From NCBI RefSeq assembly GCF_000767615.3, contig NZ_CP009553.3, positions 1,488,001-1,552,000 of the forward strand: a stretch of 64,000 bases of DNA. The letters are read 5' to 3'. The notes under the pieces are model-generated. The model saw only the letters and a list, made by a program, of their open reading frames with translations, made no database searches and was not told where the DNA came from. This DNA comes from Pandoraea pnomenusa. GTDB lineage: Bacteria; Pseudomonadota; Gammaproteobacteria; Burkholderiales; Burkholderiaceae. This document shows positions 1 to 7,889 of this stretch, piece by piece. The translations under genes were made by a program, and so were the position numbers. Numbering within the stretch: position 1 is the first letter of the stretch; each line of letters begins with the position of its first letter.

Positions 1-577
1 GATCGCACACGATCACGTGATAGTCGAGCGCGCAGGCCATGCTCGCCACGTATTTCGAGAGTTGCCCGGCGCCGATCACGATCAGCCGATGGCGCGGGCC
101 GTGCGAGGTGATGAGACGCTCGCCGTCGAATTCGACCGACGGCGCATGGTGGCCAGGCGCCATGCGCACAATGCCGGTCTTCATGTCCAGTTCGCGCACC
201 ACGAGGCGGAATTTGGCGATGCTGTCGAGCAGATCGGCGATGCGCGACGCTTCGCTCACGGGTTCGAGCACGAGTTGCAACGTGCCGCCGCAAGGCAGGC
301 CGAAGCGGTGCGCCTCCTCGGCCGTCACGCCGTAGCTCGTGATCTGCGGGCGATCGTGCGGCCAGTCGCCGTTGCGGATGCGTTCGATGAGATCGTCCTC
401 GACGCAGCCGCCCGACACCGAACCGACCATGTGGCCGTCTTCGCGAATCGCAAGCATCGAGCCCACCGGGCGCGGGGCCGAGCCCCAGGTGCGCACAACG
501 GTCCCGAGCGTGACGAAAAAGCCCGCGCGGGTCCACTGTACGGCGGACTTCAGCACTTCCAGATCGACACTGTCCAT
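1..577 (-). CDS. XdhC/CoxF-family molybdenum cofactor maturation protein (3' end cut off)
   Basis: The reverse strand reads from an ATG at 577 without a stop to the window edge (192 codons). XdhC-family proteins bind molybdenum cofactor and help sulfurate and insert it into xanthine or CO dehydrogenase-type enzymes. The N-terminal XdhC/CoxI domain is visible, with a GGCVE motif near residue 57, and a Rossmann-like C-terminal half begins with VIGAGQLSKYVA and ALDYHV close to the edge. The neighbours (coxG, a ModE-like regulator, modABC) are all molybdenum-related. The enzyme it serves lies outside the window, so xanthine and CO dehydrogenase cannot be told apart. Confidence 0.85.
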   Translation of the reverse strand, partial: MDSVDLEVLKSAVQWTRAGFFVTLGTVVRTWGSAPRPVGSMLAIREDGHMVGSVSGGCVEDDLIERIRNGDWPHDRPQITSYGVTAEEAHRFGLPCGGTLQLVLEPVSEASRIADLLDSIAKFRLVVRELDMKTGIVRMAPGHHAPSVEFDGERLITSHGPRHRLIVIGAGQLSKYVASMACALDYHVIVCD

Positions 578-864
578 AGCACGGTTCCTTCGCCGGTTCG
601 CGAGCGGGGCGCGCTGCACAAAGGCCGCCGCTCGATGAGTTTCGGCGAGTATAGCGCGCCTTGGCTTGCGCTGTATTCCACGAGATACGGCGCCTGGCCG
701 GTGTCGGCCTGACGCTGGCCGTCGGGCGAACTGCCGCACCCGCCCTCCGAGGCGGGGTAACTCGTGTCACAATAGTTCGCCGGCCGAGACGGTACGCAGA
801 CACCGGGTGGGCAGGCAGGGCCGAAGTACCGACGTGCCACCGCATGGCTTTGGGGAGGCAGGCT

Positions 865-1482
865 ATGGAGCTGAAGGACAGCCGGCAACTGCCGGCGGCA
901 CGGGATGTCGTGTGGATCGCGCTGAACGACCCGGGCGTGCTGCGCGGCTGCATTCCGGGCTGCGAATCGATCGAGCGCATCGACGACACGACCTGGACCG
1001 TGGTCGTGGGCGCCACGCTGGGGCCCGTGAGCGGCCGGTGGACCGGGCGTGTCGCCGTGTCCGACGTCATCGCGCCAAGTACGTACACGCTGACTTTCGA
1101 CGGGCTCGGCTCGTCGGCCGGACACACGCAGGGCAAGGCCGTGGTGACGCTGCAATCGCAAGGACCGATGAACACATTGCTGAAGTATGACCTGAAGGCG
1201 CGGATCGGCGGCGAACACACAACGCTCGATGCCCCGCAGATCGAGACGGCGGCCCGCAAGCTGGCCGACGAATTCTTCACCCGCCTGATCGCAGCGATCG
1301 CCCCTCACCACGCGCTCAATGACCGGGTGGCCGCCGACAGCGACGTGGCGGCGGCGCTGGCAAACGCCTCGGCGACACGCGATGCGCCGTCGACGCGCGG
1401 CAGATTCGCGCGCTGGTGGCCATGGGTCCTGGCGCTGCTGGTGCTGATCTTCATCGTGATGTGGGGCAATCATGCCAGCTGA
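865..1482 (+). CDS. coxG: CoxG-like SRPBCC membrane-anchored protein
   Basis: This 205-residue protein has the CoxG/SRPBCC fold: MELKDSRQLPA start, the PGC motif near residue 33 (GCIPGCE) and the family-typical GLGSSAGHTQGKA stretch. A single C-terminal hydrophobic segment (about residues 180-200) would anchor it to the inner membrane. CoxG proteins accompany aerobic CO dehydrogenase and related molybdenum hydroxylases and are linked to membrane recruitment or quinone coupling. The ATG at 865 is chosen because GGGAGG lies just upstream; an in-frame extension to 661 has no such support. Its end overlaps the next gene by 11 bases, suggesting co-transcription with the ModE-like regulator. Confidence 0.85.
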   Translation: MELKDSRQLPAARDVVWIALNDPGVLRGCIPGCESIERIDDTTWTVVVGATLGPVSGRWTGRVAVSDVIAPSTYTLTFDGLGSSAGHTQGKAVVTLQSQGPMNTLLKYDLKARIGGEHTTLDAPQIETAARKLADEFFTRLIAAIAPHHALNDRVAADSDVAAALANASATRDAPSTRGRFARWWPWVLALLVLIFIVMWGNHAS

Positions 1483-2002
1483 GCGTCGTCGGCGGAAGGC
1501 GGACAAGACAACGCCGGTGTCGCCCGAGGCGCGCTCGCGCGATGCGCGTGCGCGCGAACTGCTCGCGAGCGCCGAAGCCCTCGAAGCGGCCGGCAAGCCG
1601 CCCGCGCAGCCGGGTGTGGCGGGCTACGACCTGCGTGTCCGGGTTCGCGACGGCGAAACTCCCGTGTTCGGGCCGGGGCGCCTCACGCTGCTGCGCGCCA
1701 TCGAGGCCACAGGGTCGATCTCGGCGGCGGCACGTCGCATGGGCATGTCGTACCGGCGTGCATGGCTGCTGGTCGAGGCGATGAATCACGAGTTCCGCGA
1801 ACCGCTGGTGACGCGCCATATTGGCGGCGTGTCGGGCGGCGGCGCGGCGCTCACGCCGTTCGCACAGAACCTCGCGGCGCACTACGACACCCTCATCAAT
1901 GAAATCCGCTTGTTGCTCGACGCGCACGTGCCGACCTTCGATGCGTATCTGAAAGGCGACAGGACCGGCATCCCGGACGACGAGCCCCCCCGTGTCCGGT
2001 GA
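1472..2002 (+). CDS. ModE-like LysR-type HTH regulator without molybdate-binding domain
   Basis: A 176-residue protein. After a basic N-terminal extension of about 45 residues it carries the ModE/LysR-type winged helix: GRLTLLRAIEATGSISAAARRMGMS at about 72-95, given here as the landmark motifs TGSISAAAR and YRRAWLLV. It then stops after about 80 more residues, so the C-terminal Mop/TOBE domain that senses molybdate in E. coli ModE is absent. It likely regulates molybdenum genes, and a good ModE box lies before modA at 6925-6948. The start overlaps coxG by 11 bases. How it would sense molybdate is not visible. Confidence 0.8.
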   Translation: MPAERRRRKADKTTPVSPEARSRDARARELLASAEALEAAGKPPAQPGVAGYDLRVRVRDGETPVFGPGRLTLLRAIEATGSISAAARRMGMSYRRAWLLVEAMNHEFREPLVTRHIGGVSGGGAALTPFAQNLAAHYDTLINEIRLLLDAHVPTFDAYLKGDRTGIPDDEPPRVR

Positions 2003-2020
2003 CCGGGCGGGTGCGGAGTA

Positions 2021-2045
2021 TCACGAAAACGTTATGACTTCGTGA
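2021..2045. promoter_or_regulatory. inverted repeat, candidate operator of the cytochrome b/SUOX operon
   Basis: Perfect 7-base arms TCACGAA (2021-2027) and TTCGTGA (2039-2045) flank an 11-base spacer. The repeat lies about 65 bases before the cytochrome b start, in the only non-coding gap of this gene group. The binding protein is unknown. Confidence 0.4.
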
Positions 2046-2111
2046 GGACTTCGACACCGGCCCGAAGCGACACTGGCCCCATCGACGCGAAACCCCGCGA
2101 TGGAGGTCACC

Positions 2112-2759
2112 ATGTCCCAACCGACGAAGTCCGTACCGCCCGGCGGGGTGCCGTCAATGCGCGCCCCCGCACGACCGGGCCCGGTGCAGCCCGGTTGGCT
2201 GCGCCTCACCCACTGGCTGAACGTGCTGGCCGTGCTCGTGATGCTCACGAGCGGCTGGCGCATCTACAACGCGTCGCCGATCTTCGGCTTTCGCTTTCCC
2301 AATGAGATCACGCTGGGCGGCTGGCTTGGCGGCGCGCTGCGCTGGCACTTCGCCGCGATGTGGCTGCTCGCCGTGAACGGCGTGGTCTATCTGCTGATCA
2401 ATCTCGCGAGCGCCCGTTTCGCCCGCCGCTTCTTTCCGCTGACCTTGCGCGGCGTTGCGCGCGACGCGCTGGCCGCGTTGCGTGGCCGGCTTTCGCACGA
2501 CGATCCTCGTCACTACAACCAGGTGCAGCGCGCCGCCTATCTGTTCGCCGTGCTCGATCTGATGCTGCTCGTGGCGTCGGGGCTGGCCGTCTGGAAGCCG
2601 GTGCAGCTGGGATGGTTATGCGCCGCGCTTGGCGGCTTCCAGGGGGCGAGGCTGGTGCATTTCGTCGCGATGGCGGGCCTGACGGCCTTCATCGCGGTCC
2701 ATGTGGCGATGGTGGCCCTCGTGCCTCGTACGCTGCGAACCATGTTGACGGGACGGTGA
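2112..2759 (+). CDS. cytochrome b561/Ni-hydrogenase-type membrane cytochrome b
   Basis: A 215-residue integral membrane protein with about four hydrophobic segments. Conserved histidines occur in RLTHWLN (about 36-42), LRWHFAAMW (about 77-85), the third segment region and VHVAMV near the C-terminus, as expected for a di-heme cytochrome b of the Ni-hydrogenase/thiosulfate-reductase type. The ATG at 2112 is preferred over 2100 because GGAGGT at 2103-2107 forms its ribosome-binding site. It lies six bases before the SUOX-fold molybdoenzyme gene and is presumably its electron donor or quinone link. The pair resembles MsrQ-MsrP functionally, but this cytochrome is not of the YedZ/MsrQ type. Confidence 0.85.
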   Translation: MSQPTKSVPPGGVPSMRAPARPGPVQPGWLRLTHWLNVLAVLVMLTSGWRIYNASPIFGFRFPNEITLGGWLGGALRWHFAAMWLLAVNGVVYLLINLASARFARRFFPLTLRGVARDALAALRGRLSHDDPRHYNQVQRAAYLFAVLDLMLLVASGLAVWKPVQLGWLCAALGGFQGARLVHFVAMAGLTAFIAVHVAMVALVPRTLRTMLTGR

Positions 2760-2765
2760 GCCGCC

Positions 2766-3584
2766 ATGACCTTCAGGAAATCCCTTCAGCGCCTGCCGTC
2801 GGACAGCCCGGTCGTACGTGACGGCGAGGCCATCGTGCGGGAAGCGCGGGCGCGGGTGGCGCGTCATGTCGCGGAGCCCTCGCGGCGCGCGTTTCTCACG
2901 CGCACGCTCTCGCTGGGCGGCCTGGCGCTGCTCTCGGGGTGCTCGCTCGACGACAACGCCGGCGTGGCGTCCGCGCTCGACGGCATCTCGCGGTGGAACG
3001 ACCGCGTGCAGGCCGCATTGTTTCGCCAGGACGTGCTGGCGCCGACGTTCTCCGAGTCGCAGATCACCCGCCCGTTCCCGTTCAACGCCTTCTATGGCAT
3101 GGATGAGGCGCCCGTCATCGACGAGGCGGACTATCGGCTGGAGTTGTCGGGCCTCATTGCCGAGCGCGCGCCATGGCGGCTCGACGCGATACGCGAGTTC
3201 GCGCGAGTCCGCACGGCGGAGCAGATCACGCGCCACGTATGCGTGGAAGGATGGAGCGCGATCGGCCGGTGGGGCGGGGTGACGTTCGGCGACTTCCTGC
3301 GGCGCATCGGGGCCGACACGACGGCACGCTACGTTGGCTTCAAATGCGCCGACGATTACTACACGAGCATCGACATGCCCACGGCGCTGCATCCGCAGAC
3401 GTTGCTCGCGCTGACCTACGACGGCCGCACGCTGCCGAGGGAATACGGCTTTCCGATGAAGCTGCGCATTCCCACCAAGCTCGGCTACAAGAATCCCAAG
3501 CATATCCGCGCGATCTTCGTGACGAACAGGTATCCGGGCGGATATTGGGAGGACCAGGGCTACAACTGGTTCGGCGGCAGTTGA
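2766..3584 (+). CDS. Tat-exported SUOX-fold molybdopterin oxidoreductase
   Basis: A 272-residue protein with an unusually long n-region (about 38 residues) before a twin-arginine motif (SRRAFLTRT) and a hydrophobic stretch ending LLSGC, which could also act as a lipobox. The mature part has the sulfite-oxidase fold: EGWSAIGRWGG preceded by HVC, whose cysteine (residue about 159) is the expected molybdenum ligand, then VGFKCADDYY and TKLGYKNPK. The family includes MsrP/YedY, which reduces methionine sulfoxide in the periplasm. Substrate here is unproven, but the downstream methionine-rich protein makes methionine sulfoxide plausible. Confidence 0.85.
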   Translation: MTFRKSLQRLPSDSPVVRDGEAIVREARARVARHVAEPSRRAFLTRTLSLGGLALLSGCSLDDNAGVASALDGISRWNDRVQAALFRQDVLAPTFSESQITRPFPFNAFYGMDEAPVIDEADYRLELSGLIAERAPWRLDAIREFARVRTAEQITRHVCVEGWSAIGRWGGVTFGDFLRRIGADTTARYVGFKCADDYYTSIDMPTALHPQTLLALTYDGRTLPREYGFPMKLRIPTKLGYKNPKHIRAIFVTNRYPGGYWEDQGYNWFGGS

Positions 3585-3643
3585 GGCGCACGCCCGACTG
3601 CGCGACTGTGGTTCATACATTCAATCTCTGGAGGAGTACGACG

Positions 3644-3934
3644 ATGAAGATGCCATATCTGGCGGCAGCGACGATGACCCTGGCCATGGCGCTCGGTACG
3701 GGCGCGGCGTTTGCTCAGGACGCCATGCAAAAGGGCGATGCCATGGGCAAGGGCGGCGCAATGAGCAAACCCGATGCCATGGGCAAGGGCGGCGCCATGC
3801 GTAAGGACATGGACAAGAGCGGGAAGATGTCCAAGGGCGATGCCATGGGCAAGTCGGATGCCATGGGCAAAGGCGGCGCAATGAGCAAACCCGATGCCAT
3901 GGGCAAGGGCGACGCGATGGGCAAGAGCCAGTAA
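3644..3934 (+). CDS. exported methionine-rich MXKDX-type pentapeptide repeat protein
   Basis: A 96-residue protein with a clear Sec signal peptide (MKMPYLAAATM... ending GAAFA, cleavage about residue 25). The mature part is almost entirely a five-residue repeat of the form D/G-A-M-G/S-K (DAMGK, GGAMSKP, DMDKSGKM), with about 13 methionines in about 70 residues. RBS GGAGGA lies at 3630-3635. The family is known as the pentapeptide MXKDX repeat proteins, usually without assigned function. A methionine-rich periplasmic peptide beside a YedY-type enzyme recalls MrpX of Azospira suillum, which scavenges reactive chlorine and is repaired by YedY1. That role is inferred here, not shown. Confidence 0.85.
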   Translation: MKMPYLAAATMTLAMALGTGAAFAQDAMQKGDAMGKGGAMSKPDAMGKGGAMRKDMDKSGKMSKGDAMGKSDAMGKGGAMSKPDAMGKGDAMGKSQ

Positions 3935-3956
3935 GGCACGCTTGGCCGGTGTCCCC

Positions 3957-3995
3957 CGCAAGGCGTCGCAACGGGATTCGTTGCGACGCCTTGCG
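3957..3995. terminator. 17-bp stem-loop between convergent genes
   Basis: Arms 3957-3973 and 3979-3995 pair perfectly around a 5-base loop (GGATT). It lies 22 bases after the methionine-rich gene and about 100 bases before the end of modC on the other strand. There is no U-tract, so it is a candidate bidirectional terminator or RNA stabiliser. Confidence 0.6.
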
Positions 3996-4093
3996 CATTC
4001 CGACGTCGCGAAGCGGGAATTTCGGGGCTGCGGGCGATCGACGCCCCGCCGCCGCGCTTCCGGGATTCGCCCCGCGCCGAAGGCATGCCCTCT

Positions 4094-5245
4094 TCAGCGT
4101 GTGAGCGCGACCGATTTGACGAGCAGGTAGACGTCGCGACCGGTGGTGAGCCGCAGTTGATCGGCCGAGAAGCGCGTGATGCGCGCGCGCAATGTCACGC
4201 CCGCATCGTTGTCCGGCATTGCCGCGTCGCCGAGCAGGGTGGCGCTGACTTCCACGGCATCGCCCAGGTCGCGCAAGGCGCAGACGCGCGCGCGCAGCAC
4301 GTTGAGCACGCTGGTGTCGACCGGTGCGGCCGTCGCAACCGCGACATCGCGTTCCCGCACGAGGATGCGGCAAGTGTCGCCCACGTCGCCGCCCGCCCGC
4401 GGCACGCGCAGCCGTATCGCCTCGCGGGGGGGCGCATTGTCCGCGCCGGGTGTCGCGCAGACCGCAAGTTCCGTCAGGCCGTATCGGGCGTCGTGTGCGA
4501 CGATGCGCGTCTCGAGCACCGTGCCGGGGGCGTCGGCGACGCCGTCGAGTGCGTCGCGGTGCACGTTGAGCACGTCGGCCGGGGCCCCCTGGGAGATCGT
4601 GCGGCCGTCCTTGAACAACACGACCTGGTCGGCCAGGCGCATGACCTCGTCGAGCGAATGCGTGACGTACAGCACCGGCAGCTTCAGTTCGTGACGGATG
4701 CGATTGAGATAGTCGAGGACTTCAAGACGCCGCGCGTGATCGAGCGATGCCAGCGGCTCGTCCATGAGCAGCAGCCGCGGGCAGGAGAGCAGCGCGCGGC
4801 CGATGCCCACCCGCTGCTTCTCGCCGCCGGACAGCGCGCCGGGGCGGCGTGAGAGCAAATGTCCAAGGTTCAGTACGTCGACGACATGCGCCAGGGCAAT
4901 GGCTCCCGTGCCCGCGGCGCTCACGTCGCGGCGTCGCAGCCAGCGGCCGAAGAGCAGGTTCTGCCGCACGCTCAGATGCGGGAGCAGGCGTGCATCCTGG
5001 AACACATAGCCGATGCGTCGGCGCCACGCGGGCAGCGCAATGCCCGAGGCACTGTCGAAGAGCACGTCGTCGCCCACCACGATCCGGCCACTGTCCGGAC
5101 GGAGCAGCCCGGACACGGCGTTCACCACGGTGCTCTTGCCGCTGCCGGAGGGACCGAACAGCGCCGTGACCCCCATGCCCGCCGCGAATTCGGCGTCGAG
5201 GGCGAAGTCGCCGAACCGATGTCGAACGCGAACGTCAACCGTCAT
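4094..5245 (-). CDS. modC: molybdate ABC transporter ATP-binding protein ModC
   Basis: A 383-residue ATPase that powers molybdate uptake. Walker [10 protein letters not shown] is at 31-39, the signature LSGGEKQR at 138-145 and Walker B LLLMDEP at 158-164, followed by the H-loop THSLDEV. The C-terminal third is a TOBE/Mop-type oxyanion-binding domain (SVLNVLRA..., ending LLVKSVAL). The start at 5245 overlaps the end of modB by 11 bases; a longer reading frame upstream is just modB's shadow. It is the third gene of a modABC operon on this strand. Confidence 0.95.
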   Translation of the reverse strand: MTVDVRVRHRFGDFALDAEFAAGMGVTALFGPSGSGKSTVVNAVSGLLRPDSGRIVVGDDVLFDSASGIALPAWRRRIGYVFQDARLLPHLSVRQNLLFGRWLRRRDVSAAGTGAIALAHVVDVLNLGHLLSRRPGALSGGEKQRVGIGRALLSCPRLLLMDEPLASLDHARRLEVLDYLNRIRHELKLPVLYVTHSLDEVMRLADQVVLFKDGRTISQGAPADVLNVHRDALDGVADAPGTVLETRIVAHDARYGLTELAVCATPGADNAPPREAIRLRVPRAGGDVGDTCRILVRERDVAVATAAPVDTSVLNVLRARVCALRDLGDAVEVSATLLGDAAMPDNDAGVTLRARITRFSADQLRLTTGRDVYLLVKSVALTR

Positions 5246-5933
5246 GACCGAGCGCCTTGCGATGACCGAAGCGGATGAGCACCTCGGACAGAATGAGCGT
5301 GGCCACGGCCAGCACCACGGAAATCGCGCAGAGACGCCAGACCATGGCGTCGCCGTCGGGCACCTGGGTGGCGGTGTAGATCGCGAGCGGCAGGGTCTGT
5401 GTCTGCCCGGGGATGTTCGACACGAACGTGATCGTGGCGCCGAATTCGCCCAGGGCGCGCGCGAAGGCAAGCACGAAGCCGTGCAGCACGCCAGTGGCGG
5501 TGAGTGGCAGCGTGACGCACAGGAACGTGAGGCAAGGGCCGGCGCCCAGCGTCTGCGCCGCCTGCTCGAGACGGATGTCGGCGGACTCCAGCGCTTGCCG
5601 GATGGCGCGCACGAGCAAGGGAAATCCCATCACGCCGGCGGCCAGCGCGGCGCCCGTCCAGCGAAACGCGAAGGTGAAGTGGAACCATTCGAACAGCACC
5701 TTGCCGATGGCGCCTTGCGCACCGAACAGCACGAGCAGTGCGAAGCCGACCACCACGGGCGGCAGCACGAGGGGCAGATGCAGAACGGCATCGAGCAGCG
5801 CCTTGCCGGGAAACTGCCGGCGGGCGAGCAGCCAGGCGGCGGCGTAGGCGAAGGGCAGGCTGCAAAGCGTGCCCCACAAACCTACGCGCAGACTGAGCGC
5901 CACGATGCCCCATTCTTCCGGGGTCAGACTCAT
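5235..5933 (-). CDS. modB: molybdate ABC transporter permease ModB
   Basis: A 232-residue inner-membrane permease with about five to six hydrophobic helices and the permease EAA-type loop (EQAAQTLGAGP, then ARALGEFGATITFVSNIPG, a ModB hallmark). It forms the channel for molybdate delivered by ModA and energised by ModC. The gene overlaps modC by 11 bases and follows modA after a 66-base gap, consistent with a single modABC transcript. Confidence 0.95.
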   Translation of the reverse strand: MSLTPEEWGIVALSLRVGLWGTLCSLPFAYAAAWLLARRQFPGKALLDAVLHLPLVLPPVVVGFALLVLFGAQGAIGKVLFEWFHFTFAFRWTGAALAAGVMGFPLLVRAIRQALESADIRLEQAAQTLGAGPCLTFLCVTLPLTATGVLHGFVLAFARALGEFGATITFVSNIPGQTQTLPLAIYTATQVPDGDAMVWRLCAISVVLAVATLILSEVLIRFGHRKALGHDG

Positions 5934-5999
5934 GTCGGAGGGCGGTCGGGTGTCGGTCGGGGTGGGACCAGGGTAAGTTGGCGGATCTTATCAGGGTTG

Positions 6000-6803
6000 T
6001 CAGGGCCGGCTGAAGCCGTAGCGCTGGAATGTGGCCAGCGCGGCGGGCGATTGCAGGAACTTGAAGAACGGGTCGGCTTCGGCGCGATTGGCCTGCTTCG
6101 TCACGGCGACGGGATAGATGATCGGCGCGTGGCTGTCGGCCGGGAACGTGCCCGCGATGCGCACGCGCTTTTCGGCGTTGGCGTCCGTCTTGTACACGAT
6201 GCCGTAGGGCGCTTCGCCGCGCGCGACCAGCAACAGGGCGTTGCGCACGTTGTCCGCGGCGGCAACCCTGCCCTGTACCTTCGACCAGACGCCGAGCTTC
6301 TCGAGTGCCGCCTTGCCGTAGAGGCCGGCCGGCACGTGGGCGGGGTCGCCCATGGCGAGCCTGCCGCCGCCGAGCTTCGCGTCGAGCTCGGCGCCGGTCT
6401 TCAGATCGACGTCGCCCGTGGTCGTGGCCGGGGCGATGAGCACCAGTTCGTTGCCGAGCAGGTTGCGACGCGTGCCCGTGTCGATCAGATCGTGTTTCTG
6501 CGCGTAGTCCATCCAGTCCTGGTCGGCCGAGATGAAGACGTCGGCCGGTGCACCTTTCTCGATCTGGCGTGCGAGCGTCGAACTCGCGCCGTACACGAGC
6601 ACCGGCTTCTTGCCGGTTTCCCTGGTGTAGGCGGCGGACAAATCGTCGAGGGCGTTTTTCATGCTGGCGGCGGCGAACACCTGCTGCGCGGCGGCGTGGC
6701 CGGCAAACAACAGGCCCGCGCCGACGGTGGCCACGGTGAGCGCGCGACGCAGCATGGCGGCCGGCGCGTGGAACTTGAGGCTTGCGATAACGACAGCTTT
6801 CAC
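6000..6803 (-). CDS. modA: molybdate-binding periplasmic protein ModA
   Basis: This is the periplasmic receptor of the molybdate transporter. The mature part starts QQVFAAASMKNAL, typical of ModA, and contains VYGASSTLARQIEKGAPADVFISA and AMGDPAHVPAG, which carry the oxyanion-binding serines and the backbone loop. The GTG at 6803 is chosen because GGAG sits nine bases before it. The ATG at 6755 would give a shorter, cleaner signal peptide (MLRRALTVATVGAGLLF) but has no ribosome-binding site. Promoter and ModE box lie at 6925-6963. Confidence 0.93.
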   Translation of the reverse strand: MKAVVIASLKFHAPAAMLRRALTVATVGAGLLFAGHAAAQQVFAAASMKNALDDLSAAYTRETGKKPVLVYGASSTLARQIEKGAPADVFISADQDWMDYAQKHDLIDTGTRRNLLGNELVLIAPATTTGDVDLKTGAELDAKLGGGRLAMGDPAHVPAGLYGKAALEKLGVWSKVQGRVAAADNVRNALLLVARGEAPYGIVYKTDANAEKRVRIAGTFPADSHAPIIYPVAVTKQANRAEADPFFKFLQSPAALATFQRYGFSRP

Positions 6804-6924
6804 GAAAGAGGTCTCCGACGTGGGATGGCTCAGCCGGCTACGCGAGGACGATGTCGCCCGATGCCGGCGCCTGGATGTGTCCGGCGGCAGGGCCGGAGCG
6901 CCGGTCCCATCTGAGCGGACGAGG

Positions 6925-6948
6925 CGTTGTGTAGTATTATATATAACG
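6925..6948 (-). promoter_or_regulatory. ModE box upstream of modABC
   Basis: Half-sites CGTTGTGTA (6925-6933) and TATATAACG (6940-6948) are separated by six bases. This matches the known Mo-box layout CGTTATATA-N6-TATATAACG with two mismatches in the left half and none in the right. It covers the predicted -10 of the modA promoter, as expected for repression by molybdate-loaded ModE. Confidence 0.75.
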
Positions 6949-6963
6949 CTATCGCGCTGTACA
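6936..6963 (-). promoter_or_regulatory. modABC promoter
   Basis: On the reverse strand the -10 is a perfect TATAAT (6936-6941) and the -35 is TGTACA (6958-6963), 16 bases apart. The -10 lies inside the ModE box. A perfect 12-base palindrome, CGCTGTACAGCG (6955-6966), covers the -35 and could be a second regulatory site. Confidence 0.6.
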
Positions 6964-7077
6964 GCGATATGCCATATCACGGCGCCCGAATGTCGTCCGA
7001 CGCGGCAATACCGCGTCTCGATTCGAGAATTTCGGGACGTCGCGCACGTTCACGCACTTGTCGATTCGGCAACAAAA

Positions 7078-7100
7078 AGGCGCCCCGGAGCGGGGCGCCT
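7078..7100 (-). terminator. terminator of the TetR/AcrR-type regulator gene
   Basis: A 10-bp GC-rich stem (7078-7087 with 7091-7100, loop GAG). Read on the reverse strand it is followed by TTTTTGTTG, which makes an intrinsic terminator after the regulator gene that ends at 7136. Confidence 0.8.
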
Positions 7101-7135
7101 GCTAATTAATATATGTACTGAATTCGGCGGCCGGT

Positions 7136-7801
7136 TCAGACCGTTGCGTTCTGCACGGCGGGGGTGCCGGGCCGCCGCATGGCGGGACTGGTTCGCAGCA
7201 TGTCGAAAAAGCCGTCGACCACTGCATCGCATTCCACGCCGAGATCGTAGTCCGGCAGGAACAGCCAGTCCGACATCATGCCGACGACCAGCGCATGCAG
7301 CATGATGGCAGCGCGCCGGGTATCGAGCTGCGCGGGCAACTGGCCGCGCGCAATGGCGCGTTCCATGTCGCGCATGATGCGTTGCTTGCCGTCGGCGCAG
7401 GCCTCGCGCTGGCGCTCGAGCACGGAAAGCATCTCGTTCGTGTACTCGCACTTGTGGAACAGAATGTCCAGCACCCGGCGGCGGCGCTCGTTGCGAGCCG
7501 TTTCCTTGAGCACCAGTTTGCAGATTTCGTGCATGCGCACCATGGGGTCGCCGTCTTCCGGCTCGGCGCATTCCTCGTCGATCATGCGCTCCATCGGCAG
7601 ACGGATGCGGTCCGTCATGGCATTGAACAGGTCGATCTTGTTCTTGAAGTGCCAGTAAATGGCGCCACGGGTCAGGCCGGCGGCTTCGGCGATATCGGCC
7701 AGCGACGTGCGCGACACACCCTTCTGTGCGAACACCGTCTCCGCGGTGTCGAGCAACAGATTGCGCGTCTCGATCGCTTCCTCTTTGGTTCTGCGGGCCA
7801 T
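7136..7801 (-). CDS. AcrR/AmrR-like TetR-family repressor of the RND pump
   Basis: A 221-residue TetR-family regulator. The N-terminal HTH contains SLADIAEAAGLTRGAIYWHFKNK-type residues (landmarks TSLADIAEAAG and YWHFKNK, about 36-60), followed by a ligand-binding domain of the AcrR class. The ATG at 7801 (MARRTKEEA) is preferred over an in-frame start at 7900, because the longer version runs through the operator and promoter region. It is divergent from the RND operon, and an AcrR-type operator (7892-7915) sits between them, so it very likely represses the pump and itself. Confidence 0.9.
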   Translation of the reverse strand: MARRTKEEAIETRNLLLDTAETVFAQKGVSRTSLADIAEAAGLTRGAIYWHFKNKIDLFNAMTDRIRLPMERMIDEECAEPEDGDPMVRMHEICKLVLKETARNERRRRVLDILFHKCEYTNEMLSVLERQREACADGKQRIMRDMERAIARGQLPAQLDTRRAAIMLHALVVGMMSDWLFLPDYDLGVECDAVVDGFFDMLRTSPAMRRPGTPAVQNATV

Positions 7802-7889
7802 CGTCGTGTCACCGGAGCAGCGGAAAATTGCAGGATGTCTTGCGAAATGCGATGTAAACAGCGCCGCACTTTGGTGCGACGCAATGTGA

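Noticed and set aside
550..1596. 348-codon reverse frame covering coxG and the xdhC upstream region
   Set aside because: It overlaps the real xdhC-like start and coxG; composition is shadow-like.
5013..6914. 633-codon forward frame opposite modB and modA
   Set aside because: Shadow of the modABC operon; Gly/Arg/His-rich and without motifs.
6804..7077. Possible molybdenum-cofactor riboswitch before modA
   Set aside because: Only a ModE box, a promoter and one short palindrome are visible; the leader is too short and lacks the multi-stem layout of a Moco RNA.
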